This document shows, piece by piece, positions 51,175 to 60,429 of a stretch of DNA of 64,000 bases. A program made the position numbers and the translations under genes. The notes under the pieces are model-generated. The model made no database searches, had not been told where the DNA came from, and was given only the letters and a program-made list of their open reading frames with translations. The stretch's first letter is position 1, and every line of letters starts with the position of its first letter. The DNA is from Pyxidicoccus sp. MSG2 (GTDB lineage: Bacteria; Myxococcota; Myxococcia; Myxococcales; Myxococcaceae): assembly GCF_026626705.1 (NCBI RefSeq), contig NZ_JAPNKC010000001.1, positions 7,644,001-7,708,000 of the forward strand, in the 5' to 3' direction.

Positions 51175-52913
51175 ACGAGCCCCTGCATCCCGCCACCCGC
51201 AGCCGTGAGGGCTTCCTGGGCCAGCTCTTCGCGGGGAAGCTCCGCTGGGACCTCGTCCGCGCGTTTCCCGAGCAGGACCCGGAGGAGCGGCGGCAGGGGG
51301 ACGTCGTCATCGCCGAGGTCGAGCGGTTCCTGAAGGCGCACGTGGACCCGGACGAGGTGGAGCGGACGGGCCGGATTTCGCCGGAGCTGCGCGAGGCCCT
51401 GCGCTCGCACGGCTACTACAAGCTGCAGGTGGCGCGGGAGCTGGGAGGCCGGGGGCTCTCCATGCTGAACACCTTCCGCGTCATCGAAGCGGTGATGAGT
51501 GGGTGTCTCCCGGTGGGCTACACGCTGGCCATCCACAGCGGCCTGGGCGCGGGCGCCATCATCGAGGCAGTCCAGGCCGGTCCGCTCCGGGACTATGTCC
51601 GCGCCCGGATCGCCGAGGGGGCCATCTCCGGCTGGGCCGACACCGAGCCCATCGGTGCCTCCGTGCGGCGCGCGTCCACCACCGCCACGCCCACGGAAGA
51701 TGGGACGGCCTATGTCCTGAACGGGGAGAAGGTCTACATCGGGAACGGCTCCATCGCGGACCTCCTGAACGTCACCGCCACGCTCTGCGAAGGCGGCAGG
51801 GAGCAGATCAGCCTCTTCGTGGTGGAGACGGCGAGCCCCGGCTTCCGCGTCCGGGCCGAGCACGGGCTGATGGGCCTGCGCGGGCTGCCCATCTCCGCGC
51901 TGAGCTTCGACAACGTGCGGGTGCCGAAGGAGCGGGTGCTGGCGATGTCCCAGGAGCACTGGCGCAACACGCCGCTCCTGGAGCCGCTCAGCGCCCTGGG
52001 CCGCATGTACATCATCGTGGCGGCGTCCCTGGCGCTTTCCAAGAAGTGCCTCCAGTGGTCTCGCGAGTTCCTCCACCGGCGCCTCGCGCAGGGGCGCCGG
52101 CTCGGAGACTTCGATGAAATCCAGCGGCTGGTCTCCACCACCGCGGCCGAGGTCTTCGCCATGGAGAGCGTGGCCCGGTGGAGCCTCACGGGCGTGACGG
52201 CGGACAACCTGCCCGTGCGCTGGTTCGAGCAGGTGGCGGCGAAGAACATCGCCTCCCTGGCATGCGCGCGAATCACGGACCGGACCGTGTCGCTCCTCGC
52301 CGCCGAGGGCTACGAGACGGCGGAGAGCAAGGCGGCCCGGGGCGCGGTGCCGGTTCCGCTGGAGCGCGCGCTGCGCGACGCCCGGGCCTTCCGCGTGGCG
52401 GGCGGCGTGGACTTCCTCGTGGACCACAAGGCCGCGCGAGAGGGGCTCTTCTCCCTCTACTACCCGTCGGCCGCGCATGCCGCGGAGCTCGAGGCGCCCC
52501 CCGCGCCGCTTCCGGTGGAGGAGCACCTGTCGGCCCGCAACCGCGAGCACCTCCAGCTCACGGCCCGGGAGGTGCACCGGCTCGCCCGGAAGTGCCTGGA
52601 ACTGTCGCGCCGCTACCCGGACGCGGCCGTGCTCCACGCGCGCGAGCGGACGCTCATCCTGCTGAACCAGCTCTGCAACGAGCTGTTCACCATGTCCGTC
52701 ACGCTGGCCCACGCCTCGGCCCTGGCCTCGCGAGGCCAGCCGCACGCCGGTGAGCTGGCGGATGTCTACTGCACCGCCGCGCGCTACCGCCTGGACGACC
52801 TCTGGCGGCAGGCCGACGCGGAGGCGGAGCCGGACTTCGCGGGAGTGAGCGCCCGCTGGCTGTCCGGGGGCGAGCTCGACTTCCTGTTGTGCGACGTGCT
52901 CACCCGGCCCTGA
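51171..52913 (+). CDS. Acyl-CoA dehydrogenase-like flavoenzyme
   Basis: Starts within the thioesterase stop (ATGA). The 580-residue chain is longer than classical ACADs (about 390): the dehydrogenase core (ISGWADTEPIGAS, GEKVYIGNGSIADLLNVTAT, GLRGLPISALSFDNVRVPKERVL, and helices to about residue 400) is followed by about 170 helical residues. In biosynthetic clusters such enzymes oxidise carrier-bound acyl or aminoacyl groups (for example prolyl-PCP to pyrrolyl). Coupling suggests it acts on an intermediate of this assembly line. The catalytic base is not assigned. Confidence 0.88.
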   Translation: MNEPLHPATRSREGFLGQLFAGKLRWDLVRAFPEQDPEERRQGDVVIAEVERFLKAHVDPDEVERTGRISPELREALRSHGYYKLQVARELGGRGLSMLNTFRVIEAVMSGCLPVGYTLAIHSGLGAGAIIEAVQAGPLRDYVRARIAEGAISGWADTEPIGASVRRASTTATPTEDGTAYVLNGEKVYIGNGSIADLLNVTATLCEGGREQISLFVVETASPGFRVRAEHGLMGLRGLPISALSFDNVRVPKERVLAMSQEHWRNTPLLEPLSALGRMYIIVAASLALSKKCLQWSREFLHRRLAQGRRLGDFDEIQRLVSTTAAEVFAMESVARWSLTGVTADNLPVRWFEQVAAKNIASLACARITDRTVSLLAAEGYETAESKAARGAVPVPLERALRDARAFRVAGGVDFLVDHKAAREGLFSLYYPSAAHAAELEAPPAPLPVEEHLSARNREHLQLTAREVHRLARKCLELSRRYPDAAVLHARERTLILLNQLCNELFTMSVTLAHASALASRGQPHAGELADVYCTAARYRLDDLWRQADAEAEPDFAGVSARWLSGGELDFLLCDVLTRP

Positions 52914-52920
52914 GGCCGGG
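52903..52920. terminator. Hairpin overlapping the cluster's last stop codon
   Basis: A perfect 7-bp stem CCCGGCC/GGCCGGG with loop CTGA; the loop holds the TGA stop of the acyl-CoA dehydrogenase gene. The convergent amidohydrolase gene ends 9 bp further on, so one structure could end transcription from both sides. Confidence 0.5.
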
Positions 52921-52922
52921 GC

Positions 52923-54245
52923 TCAGCGCGCGGGGGCAGGGGAGGGCGGCGCCGTGTCGTGGCGGTGGATGACGCCTTCCTTCATCACGAAGAAGACCTT
53001 CTGGGTGGCGCGGATGTCCTGGAGGGGGTTGCCGGGCACGGCGACGACGTCCGCCAGCTTCCCGGGCTCCAGCGTCCCCAGCTTGTCCGACACGCCGAGC
53101 AGCTCCGCCGCGTTCACCGTGGCGGCGCGCAGCGCCTCGGCGGGGGGCAGGCCGGCCTGCACCAGCAGCGCGAACTCCTCCGCGTTGCGCCCGTGGACGA
53201 ACACGCCCGCGTCCGTGCCGAAGGCGATGCGCACCCCCATGGCAATCGCCTTGCGCAGCACCTGCTCCCGCCGCACGTCGACTGCCTTGAGCTTCAGGAC
53301 GTTGTCCGGCGGCAGGTTGCCCTTGTCCGCCAGCTCCTTCACCCCGTGGAAGGCGAAGGCGGTGGGCACATACCAGGTGCCCTTGCGCTTCATCAGCTCC
53401 AGGGCCTCGTCGTCCATCAGGGTGCCGTGCTCGAGGGAGTCCACGCCCGCGCGGATGGCGCGCTTCGCCCCTTCCGCGCCGTGGGCGTGCGCGGCCACCT
53501 TGCGCCGGTGCGCGTGGGCCTCGTCCACCACCGCGTCCAGCTCCGCCTGGGTGAACTGCGGCGCGTCGACTTCCGCGTTGAAGCTCATCACTCCCCCCGT
53601 GGCGCACACCTTGATGAGGTCGGCGCCGTACTTGAGGGTTTCGCGCACGCGGGCGCGCAGCGCGTCCGGACCATCCGCCACGCCGGGGCTGGCATCATGG
53701 GCCAGCAGCCCCTTGCGCCACGAGTTGCCGTAGTCACAGTGCCCGCCCGTGGAGCTCAGGCTGGACGACGCCGCGAGGATGCGCGGCCCCACCACGATGC
53801 CTCGCGCGATGGCGTTGCGCAGGCCCACGTCGATGAAGTCCTCCGCGCCCAGGTTTCGCACCGTGGTGAAGCCCGCCATCAGCGTGACGCGCGCCCAGGG
53901 CAGCGTGTCCAGCGTCTGCTCGGGAATCGTGCGCTGGAAGCTGTCGATGACGTCCTTGCGCCAGTCGGGCCCGGGCTCCACGGTCAGGTGGGTGTGCGCG
54001 TCCATGAAGCCCGGCAGCAGGGTGGCGTCGCCCAGTTCCACCACCTTCGCGCCCTCCGGGATGGGGGCCTTCGGTCCCACGCCCACCACCTTTCCCTCCG
54101 CCACCACCACCACGCCCGGGGTGAAGACCTTCCCCGTCTTCGCGTCGAAGAGGCGCGCGGCCTTGAGGACCTGGACTTCGGTGGGCTCGGCGGCAAGGGA
54201 GGACAGGGACAGCAGGAGGGAGCCAAGAAGGAGTGCGCGTCGCAA
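52923..54245 (-). CDS. Exported metal-dependent amidohydrolase
   Basis: The signal peptide (RALLLGSLLLSLSSLAA) is encoded from a TTG at 54245; no ATG lies within the signal. Amidohydrolase landmarks: an N-terminal beta-sandwich, LPGFMDAHTHL (HxH), a VCATGG strand with a preceding Lys (KVCATGG, probable carboxylated or bridging position), AAHAHG, EHGTLMD and FGTDAG with the metal-binding Asp. These match imidazolonepropionase-like or prolidase-type cyclic amidases. 440 residues. Substrate unknown. Confidence 0.9.
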   Translation of the reverse strand: MRRALLLGSLLLSLSSLAAEPTEVQVLKAARLFDAKTGKVFTPGVVVVAEGKVVGVGPKAPIPEGAKVVELGDATLLPGFMDAHTHLTVEPGPDWRKDVIDSFQRTIPEQTLDTLPWARVTLMAGFTTVRNLGAEDFIDVGLRNAIARGIVVGPRILAASSSLSSTGGHCDYGNSWRKGLLAHDASPGVADGPDALRARVRETLKYGADLIKVCATGGVMSFNAEVDAPQFTQAELDAVVDEAHAHRRKVAAHAHGAEGAKRAIRAGVDSLEHGTLMDDEALELMKRKGTWYVPTAFAFHGVKELADKGNLPPDNVLKLKAVDVRREQVLRKAIAMGVRIAFGTDAGVFVHGRNAEEFALLVQAGLPPAEALRAATVNAAELLGVSDKLGTLEPGKLADVVAVPGNPLQDIRATQKVFFVMKEGVIHRHDTAPPSPAPAR

Positions 54246-54278
54246 GGTGCCCCATTGCCGCCCGCTCCCTCCTCCGAG

Positions 54279-54974
54279 TCAAGCCACCCGCGCGGGGATA
54301 CCGCGGGGCTGCATGGATGAAGCCAGGGCCTCGCGAGCCGAGACGGCGATACAGGCTTGCGCGGCCCAGTAGAGCAACATGATGGCGTAGCTTGCGCCGG
54401 GCAGTGGGCGCACGAAGAGCTTCACGGCGAGCAGCCCATCACTGGCGGCGAACATCAGTGCGCCCGCGAGCGCAATCCACTGCGTTCGCCGCGCCAGCAC
54501 CGGGCTCCCCACCATGGCCGCCGAGCGCCAGCCCATCACGCAGATGACGGCGACATAGAACGTCACGGGCAGCGCCAGGTTCCCGAGGCCCGGCCACAGG
54601 AACGTGCTGGCACCCACGCCCAGCAGCGCGAAGGGCAGCGCCCGCGCCAGATGGGGGCTTCGCGACACGGTGAGGTACGCGGCGGCATAGCTCACATGCG
54701 CCAGCAGGAAGGCACCCAGGCCCGGCAGGAACCAAGCCGGCCCCAGCTCCAGCAGCAGGTCTCCGAGCAGCGAGAGCACGAGCCCGGAGAAGATCCACCG
54801 GGGATGGCGCTCCCGGGGCGGCCACAGCCACAGGAGCAGGCAGAGCATGGGCAGCGCCTTGGTCACCATCCGGACGTCACGGCGCTCCAGGTCCAGCGCG
54901 AGGAGGAAGCCCACCGCACCCACGACACCCACCGCCGCGAGGACTTTCGTCGCCAAGGTCTGCTCACCGCTCAT
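54279..54974 (-). CDS. YhhN family membrane protein (lysoplasmalogenase-like)
   Basis: The ATG at 54974 follows AAGGTG; a longer start at 54983 is in frame. About eight hydrophobic segments cover the 231-residue chain, with conserved polar residues SLLGDLLLEL (the family's SxxGD) and MFAASDGLLAV (SD near the C-terminus). YhhN/TMEM86 proteins are alkenyl-ether hydrolases of lysoplasmalogens; plasmalogens occur in myxobacteria, which makes that role plausible. Confidence 0.9.
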   Translation of the reverse strand: MSGEQTLATKVLAAVGVVGAVGFLLALDLERRDVRMVTKALPMLCLLLWLWPPRERHPRWIFSGLVLSLLGDLLLELGPAWFLPGLGAFLLAHVSYAAAYLTVSRSPHLARALPFALLGVGASTFLWPGLGNLALPVTFYVAVICVMGWRSAAMVGSPVLARRTQWIALAGALMFAASDGLLAVKLFVRPLPGASYAIMLLYWAAQACIAVSAREALASSMQPRGIPARVA

Positions 54975-55091
54975 GGGCGGCACCTTACTCGGGCCGTGGA
55001 GGGCAGGGGCTCGTGCTTCCCACGTTTCGGAGGCGTGGCTTCCGCGCGCATGGCATCATCGAAGGTCGGCAACCCAGACAGAAGAGGTCCG

Positions 55092-55847
55092 GTGAGCGTC
55101 GCAACCATCGAAGAAGGCCCGTTGCTGGGGCCGAGCTTCTTCCTCAGCCGTACGGCGCTCCGCTCGCTTGCGGTGGCCCATCGTGACGCCTACGCCGCCG
55201 CGCGGCCCCATCCCCACGTCGTCATCGACGGCTTCCTGGGAGAGCGGCTGGCGTCCGGCCTGGCCGGAGTCTTCCCGGGCGCATCCGATGCCGACTGGAA
55301 GCGCCGCGACCATCAGGAGCAGGCGGCACGTCTGGGGCAGCTCCAGCGCAAGGCCTTCGAAGGTGTGCACGGGGCGCTCCGGCACCTGCTCTCGGAGCTC
55401 TCGGGCATGTCGTTCATCGACTTCCTGGAGACACTCACCGGAGTGCAGGGGCTCATCGCGGATCCACACTTCCGGGGCGCCGGGCTGCACCTCACGCTGC
55501 GTGGGGGCCATCTGGCGCTGCACGCGGACTTCAACCGGGACCGCTTCCGCGCGCTCTCGCGGCGGCTCACCGTCCTCTACTACCTGAACCCCGGCTGGGA
55601 ATCCGCCTGGGGCGGCGACCTGGAGTTGTGGAGTGCCGACCTCTCCCGGTGTGAGACCCGAATCGCCCCGCTCCTCGACCGGCTGGTCGTGATGGCGCAT
55701 GGCGATGACCACTGGCATGGCCACCCGGCCCCGCTGGAGTGTCCCGAGGGACGGGGGCGAGCCGCTGTCGCGGCCTACTTCTATACGGCGCAAGAGTCCC
55801 CGGATGCGCCGGAGGCTCACAGCGCCATCTGGGCGCCAGTGCGGTAG
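55092..55847 (+). CDS. 2OG-Fe(II) oxygenase family protein
   Basis: The GTG at 55092 is preceded by AAGAGGTCCG; an ATG at 55050 is in frame without RBS. The facial triad is visible: LALHADFN (H-x-D), DHWHGHPAP with the distal His, and then RAAVAAYFY giving the Arg that binds 2-oxoglutarate. The N-terminal HVVIDGFLGERLASGLAGVFP is a typical start for the prolyl-4-hydroxylase-like subgroup. About 251 residues. It probably hydroxylates a protein or small molecule. Confidence 0.88.
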   Translation: MSVATIEEGPLLGPSFFLSRTALRSLAVAHRDAYAAARPHPHVVIDGFLGERLASGLAGVFPGASDADWKRRDHQEQAARLGQLQRKAFEGVHGALRHLLSELSGMSFIDFLETLTGVQGLIADPHFRGAGLHLTLRGGHLALHADFNRDRFRALSRRLTVLYYLNPGWESAWGGDLELWSADLSRCETRIAPLLDRLVVMAHGDDHWHGHPAPLECPEGRGRAAVAAYFYTAQESPDAPEAHSAIWAPVR

Positions 55848-55939
55848 CCGTACAGCTCGGACCGGCGCTTCCCGTCGCTGGAGGAGGGTGATGGCGACAC
55901 CGGTCCTGGTGCGCCACGTGCCGCCCATCTAGATTCACA

Positions 55940-55958
55940 CCTGTACCTTGGATACAGG
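55940..55958 (+). promoter_or_regulatory. Inverted repeat in the SDR leader
   Basis: Arms CCTGTA and TACAGG separated by 7 nt, ending 7 bp before the ATG and overlapping the ribosome binding site (CAGGAG). It could be an operator or a translation-controlling hairpin. Confidence 0.35.
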
Positions 55959-55965
55959 AGCCACC

Positions 55966-56781
55966 ATGAAGCTGGTATCGAGCAGCGCCATCGTCACGGG
56001 AGCGGGGCAGGGCATCGGGTTGGGAATCGCCGCGCGGCTCATGCGGGACGGGGCCAACGTGCTCCTCTTCGGGCGGACCGGGGAGAAGGTGGAGGCGGCC
56101 GCCGTGGAACTCAACCGGGTGGCGGAGGGGCGCACGCGGGCCGTGCCCTTCGCGGGAGACGTGGTCCGCGCGGAGGACGTGAAGCGGGCCATCGAGGTTG
56201 CGACGCGTGAGTTCGGCCTCCCGGGCATCCTGGTGAACAACGCCGGCTCGGCCACCCTCCGTCCGATGCTCGAGCTGCCGGAGGAGGAGTTCGACCAGAT
56301 TCTGGCCATCAACCTCAAGGGGCCCTTCCTGTTCACCCAGGCCCTGGCGAAGGCGCTGGTCGCCGCGAAGCAGCCGGGCTCCATCGTCAACATCTCCTCG
56401 TTGAACCAGACGGCCGTGACGGACGGGCTCGCCCACTACTGCGCCTCCAAGGCGGGGCTCGCGAACTTCTCGAAGGTCGCGGCCTCGGAGCTGGGGCGGT
56501 ACAACATCCGGGTGAATGTCGTGGCACCGGGAGCCATCCGCACGCCCCTGGCGGAGGGCGCCGGGCTCATGAAGGGGGCCATGGGGCGGGAGTTCCTCGC
56601 GCACACGCCGCTCGGGAAGACGTGCGGCGAGCCGGAGGACGTGGCGAAGGTGGTGTCGTTCCTCTGCAGCGACCTGGCGTCATGGATGACCGGGGACACC
56701 CTCGCGGTCGACGGTGGCAATCACATTCGCGGACTGCACAGCTATGCGGACACGCTAGGCCTCACCCGCCCCGTGGAGTGA
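55966..56781 (+). CDS. Classical short-chain dehydrogenase/reductase
   Basis: The ATG at 55966 follows ACAGGAG. Complete SDR signature: cofactor site AIVTGAGQGIGLGIA (TGxxxGIG), VNNAGS, catalytic Ser in IVNISSLNQ, active site Y-x-x-x-K in HYCASKAG, and VAPGAIRTP. 271 residues; ends with the usual GGNHI-x segment after ITGDTLAVDGG. NAD(P)-dependent alcohol/ketone conversion; the substrate is not known. Confidence 0.94.
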   Translation: MKLVSSSAIVTGAGQGIGLGIAARLMRDGANVLLFGRTGEKVEAAAVELNRVAEGRTRAVPFAGDVVRAEDVKRAIEVATREFGLPGILVNNAGSATLRPMLELPEEEFDQILAINLKGPFLFTQALAKALVAAKQPGSIVNISSLNQTAVTDGLAHYCASKAGLANFSKVAASELGRYNIRVNVVAPGAIRTPLAEGAGLMKGAMGREFLAHTPLGKTCGEPEDVAKVVSFLCSDLASWMTGDTLAVDGGNHIRGLHSYADTLGLTRPVE

Positions 56782-56869
56782 CGGCCGGCACCCTGCTTGA
56801 AGCATCTGTTACTGGGTTGCGATTCCGGCGCGGGCCGCGCGCAGCAGGCCGGCCCGCCCGGACGCTGCG

Positions 56870-59845
56870 TCAGGGGCAGCTCAGCGAGTACACCCACTCC
56901 GTGGTGGACTGGGCCGTGACGGGGTTGCAGTTGGGCTCGACGCGCACCTTCAACTGCCCCGACGTCCCTGAGTAGGCGAACGTCACGGTCCTGAGGGTGG
57001 AGGGGTCGCCCGTGGCCGCGCAGCCGGTATCCGCCACCAGGGTCGTGCCCGAGTAGACCTTGATGCGGTCGTGCACGGAGTAGGTGTGGTAGCTGAGCTT
57101 CACCGTCCCCGCCGCCTTGCCCATCTGGAACGTGCGCTCATCCACCTGCGCGCCGCCCGCGGTGGCCATGGAGTTGCACGAGCCCACCAGCGTGACCGTC
57201 TGATACGGCGTCCGCACGACGTTGGAGCTCTGGTCCATGCAGTTGCCGAAGAAGAGGTAGGTCCCCGGCGCGAGCGTGGCGGTGTGGCTCAGCGTGCGCT
57301 GGACGCCGGGCCCGACGTCGGTCGTGTCGCCGCGCAGCAGCCCGCCCGTCGTGTGGTGGATGGCGAGGTTGGACAGCCCGGAGACAGCGTCGCGCCCGGT
57401 GAGCGTCAGGTAGACGTTGCCGTTGTTCGCCGGGTCCACCGTCACCGTCTGCGTGCACACCTCTGGAGCCGTGTGGTCCACCGCGAGCGAGTAGGAGTTC
57501 TCCCGGGTGTTGCCGAAGCGGTCGGACGTCTCGAACCGCACCGGATACCAGCCCTCCGCGCGGTTGGAGACATCCACCACCACGTTGTTGAGCGTGAAGC
57601 TGGAGACGGGTGAGCTGCTCCAGGACTCATCCACCACCGCCACGCCGTCCACGAACACCTTCGCCGACCGGATGCCCGAGGTGTCGGTGGCGCTGTACTT
57701 CCAGTCCTGCTGGGGCGCGATGGGCGACCAGGTCGTCGGCTTGTTCGAGGTGAGGGTGACGGTCGGCCCGGAGGCATCCAGCGCGAAGTAGACCTTCTTC
57801 TCCACGCTGTTCCCGCGGGTGTCCTTCGCGGTGACCTTCACGTAGTGCGAGGAGCTCGTCCCGTACTGGCTCGGGTCGAGGGTAAAGACGCAGTGGCCGG
57901 TGCAGGGCTGCAGCGTCGTCCGTCCATCGATGAGGCCGGAGGAGATGCCCACCATTCCCTCGACGAGGCCGTTCTCGTCGGACACGTCGACGGTGACGAC
58001 GGCATACGTGCTGCTCTTCTGCCCGGTGGTGATGACCACCGAGGGAGGCGTGCGGTCCGCGGGCGGGCCGACATTCACGGCTGCCCAGGCATCCTCCACC
58101 GCCTTGTACTCGGGGGTGTGCGGCACGCGCCCGTACAGCGTCATCGTCGCCTCGAGCATCATCTCGCGCGTCGTGGCGTAGTTGGTGATGCGCGAGAAGT
58201 AGACGCCGCTGAGCGTGTTGTACCAGAGCCAGTTCGCCGTGGTGATGCCGAGGCCGGTGAGCCCCTGGGGGAGGAAGGCGCTCTCCCGCTGCGGCTGCAG
58301 CAGGCCGGCGACCGGAGCCTGGCCCGCGGGGAGCACGCCGACGCTGAGGAAGTAGAACATCCGCCTCAGCGGTCCCGACGCATCGTGGGAGGCCGCGCTG
58401 TCGATGCCCGGCACCCAGGCGGGGTACAGGAACGGGTCGATGAACGAGCGGCCGTAGCGGGGGTCTCCCCAGTTCCCAAAAGTCCAGTCGCCCCGCACGG
58501 TGATGGGCTTGCGGCCCCCACCGCTGCTGCAGGTCAGCGGGGTGCACGAAGTCCCCAGGAGGGCAATGGCATCCGGCAGGTAGAAGCCCGCGACCAGACC
58601 GAAGATGTCCGCCGTCCCCTCATCCAGGCCTCCCAGCTCGCCGGTGGGGCCCGTCACCACGCCGGTGTCCAGCTCGAAGGTCATGTGGCCGACCTCGTGG
58701 GCCACCGACTCGATGTCGGTCAGCGGGACGCTCGAGAGCCCACCCTTGATGGAAATGTAACCGAGCACGACGACGCCATTGCCCATTGGGTGGGCATTGG
58801 CTTCCGGGTAGTGCACGTAGGCGTGGATGGGCCCGCCCTGGCCATCCCAGCCATTGCGGCCGTACACGTCGGCGAACATCCGATGGGTGCCGTAGACGGA
58901 GATGAATGCATCCGCCGCCGCGGTCTGCCCATTCACCGTATTGGGGCCCTGGGAGGCGTAGAGCTGGTTGTCACCCCAGCCGTTGACCGAGCTCTTGTAG
59001 TCGAACGCCGGCGAGCCATCCTTCTGGGCAGCGGCGGAGATGACGTCGCCCCGCTCGCTCTCGAGAGAGTAGACGCCCCGGCTCGACTGGTACGTGCCCA
59101 TCGTCACGGTGCCGGCGAACGCACTGCGCAGCGACCCCTTCGCCATGACGGAGGGCGGGAAGGCCCGCTCCACCACGGCGCCGTCACGCTCGCGCACGAA
59201 CAGCTCGCGGGGCGCGTCCGCGGAGAGCACGGACGACACCTTCACGCGGGTGCCCCGCTCGAACCCCACCACCACCGTCTCGTAGTTCGCGGCATTCCCT
59301 CCGGAAGCGCCCGGACGCAGGCGGCGCTCGTAGACGGGCTCCAGGACGACGTCGCCAGTGTCCCCCACCGTGAGCCCCTTCTTCGCGACGTGGGCCCGGG
59401 CCCGCTTCAGGCCCTCGGTGGCCTTCATCCGCGCGGGCGCGACGCCCTCGAAGGTGTCGGGCTCGCCGAGCACCTGGAGGGTGTCGTCCACGAAGACGAT
59501 GACGCCCAGCTCACGCCCCGTCACGGGCGTGCCCTGGAAGACCTGCTGAATCCAGACGTGGGTGTCGCCCATGGAGCTGGTGCGGACACGGCGGACGCGG
59601 AAGGACAGGCCTGGCGTCCGCGAGGCGAAGCGGCGCTCCACCTCCGCGAGCGCGCGTGCCGAGCGCAGGTCTTCCCGCGCGCGAATAGCCGCGAGGTCCT
59701 CCGGGCTGGCATCCGGACGCATGGGCGTGGACGAGGGCGCGGCGGCGTCCCCCGGTTCTGACGGCGTGGGCCCGGGTGTGTCGGCGGAGTCTCCGCACGC
59801 CACGAGGCCCAGTACGATGAGTACGGACGCATAACGCGACTTCAT
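56870..59845 (-). CDS. M4 (thermolysin-like) metalloprotease lipoprotein with CUB-like tail
   Basis: The ATG at 59845 follows AGAGGGGG. Lipobox GLVAC, then an acidic linker. Residues about 60-270 are an FTP/PepSY-like propeptide (LSFRVRRVRTSSMGDTHVWIQQVFQGTPVTG). The catalytic domain has SVAHEVGHMTF (HExxH) and, after about 24 residues, GGLDEGTADIFG, in which Glu is the third zinc ligand as in thermolysin's GGINEAISD. Later parts are two Ig-like modules and a CUB-like domain (AGTVKLSYHTYSVHDRIKVYSG, GTSGQLKVRVEPNCNP). 991 residues. It is a secreted or anchored predation protease. Confidence 0.93.
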   Translation of the reverse strand: MKSRYASVLIVLGLVACGDSADTPGPTPSEPGDAAAPSSTPMRPDASPEDLAAIRAREDLRSARALAEVERRFASRTPGLSFRVRRVRTSSMGDTHVWIQQVFQGTPVTGRELGVIVFVDDTLQVLGEPDTFEGVAPARMKATEGLKRARAHVAKKGLTVGDTGDVVLEPVYERRLRPGASGGNAANYETVVVGFERGTRVKVSSVLSADAPRELFVRERDGAVVERAFPPSVMAKGSLRSAFAGTVTMGTYQSSRGVYSLESERGDVISAAAQKDGSPAFDYKSSVNGWGDNQLYASQGPNTVNGQTAAADAFISVYGTHRMFADVYGRNGWDGQGGPIHAYVHYPEANAHPMGNGVVVLGYISIKGGLSSVPLTDIESVAHEVGHMTFELDTGVVTGPTGELGGLDEGTADIFGLVAGFYLPDAIALLGTSCTPLTCSSGGGRKPITVRGDWTFGNWGDPRYGRSFIDPFLYPAWVPGIDSAASHDASGPLRRMFYFLSVGVLPAGQAPVAGLLQPQRESAFLPQGLTGLGITTANWLWYNTLSGVYFSRITNYATTREMMLEATMTLYGRVPHTPEYKAVEDAWAAVNVGPPADRTPPSVVITTGQKSSTYAVVTVDVSDENGLVEGMVGISSGLIDGRTTLQPCTGHCVFTLDPSQYGTSSSHYVKVTAKDTRGNSVEKKVYFALDASGPTVTLTSNKPTTWSPIAPQQDWKYSATDTSGIRSAKVFVDGVAVVDESWSSSPVSSFTLNNVVVDVSNRAEGWYPVRFETSDRFGNTRENSYSLAVDHTAPEVCTQTVTVDPANNGNVYLTLTGRDAVSGLSNLAIHHTTGGLLRGDTTDVGPGVQRTLSHTATLAPGTYLFFGNCMDQSSNVVRTPYQTVTLVGSCNSMATAGGAQVDERTFQMGKAAGTVKLSYHTYSVHDRIKVYSGTTLVADTGCAATGDPSTLRTVTFAYSGTSGQLKVRVEPNCNPVTAQSTTEWVYSLSCP

Positions 59846-59980
59846 CGATGTATCCCCCTCTGTTTGGCTTCGGGTACGGGCTGTATCAGCGAGCGCACCC
59901 GTGTGACAAATCAGCGCGGGGCGAGCCGGAATCCTCCCTCGAAGTTGCGCCGGGTCGCGGCATCGGGCAGGGAAGGGGCC

Positions 59981-60400
<420 letters not shown>

Positions 60401-60429
60401 CCTGGTCCGTTGCCTGCATGGGACACCTG

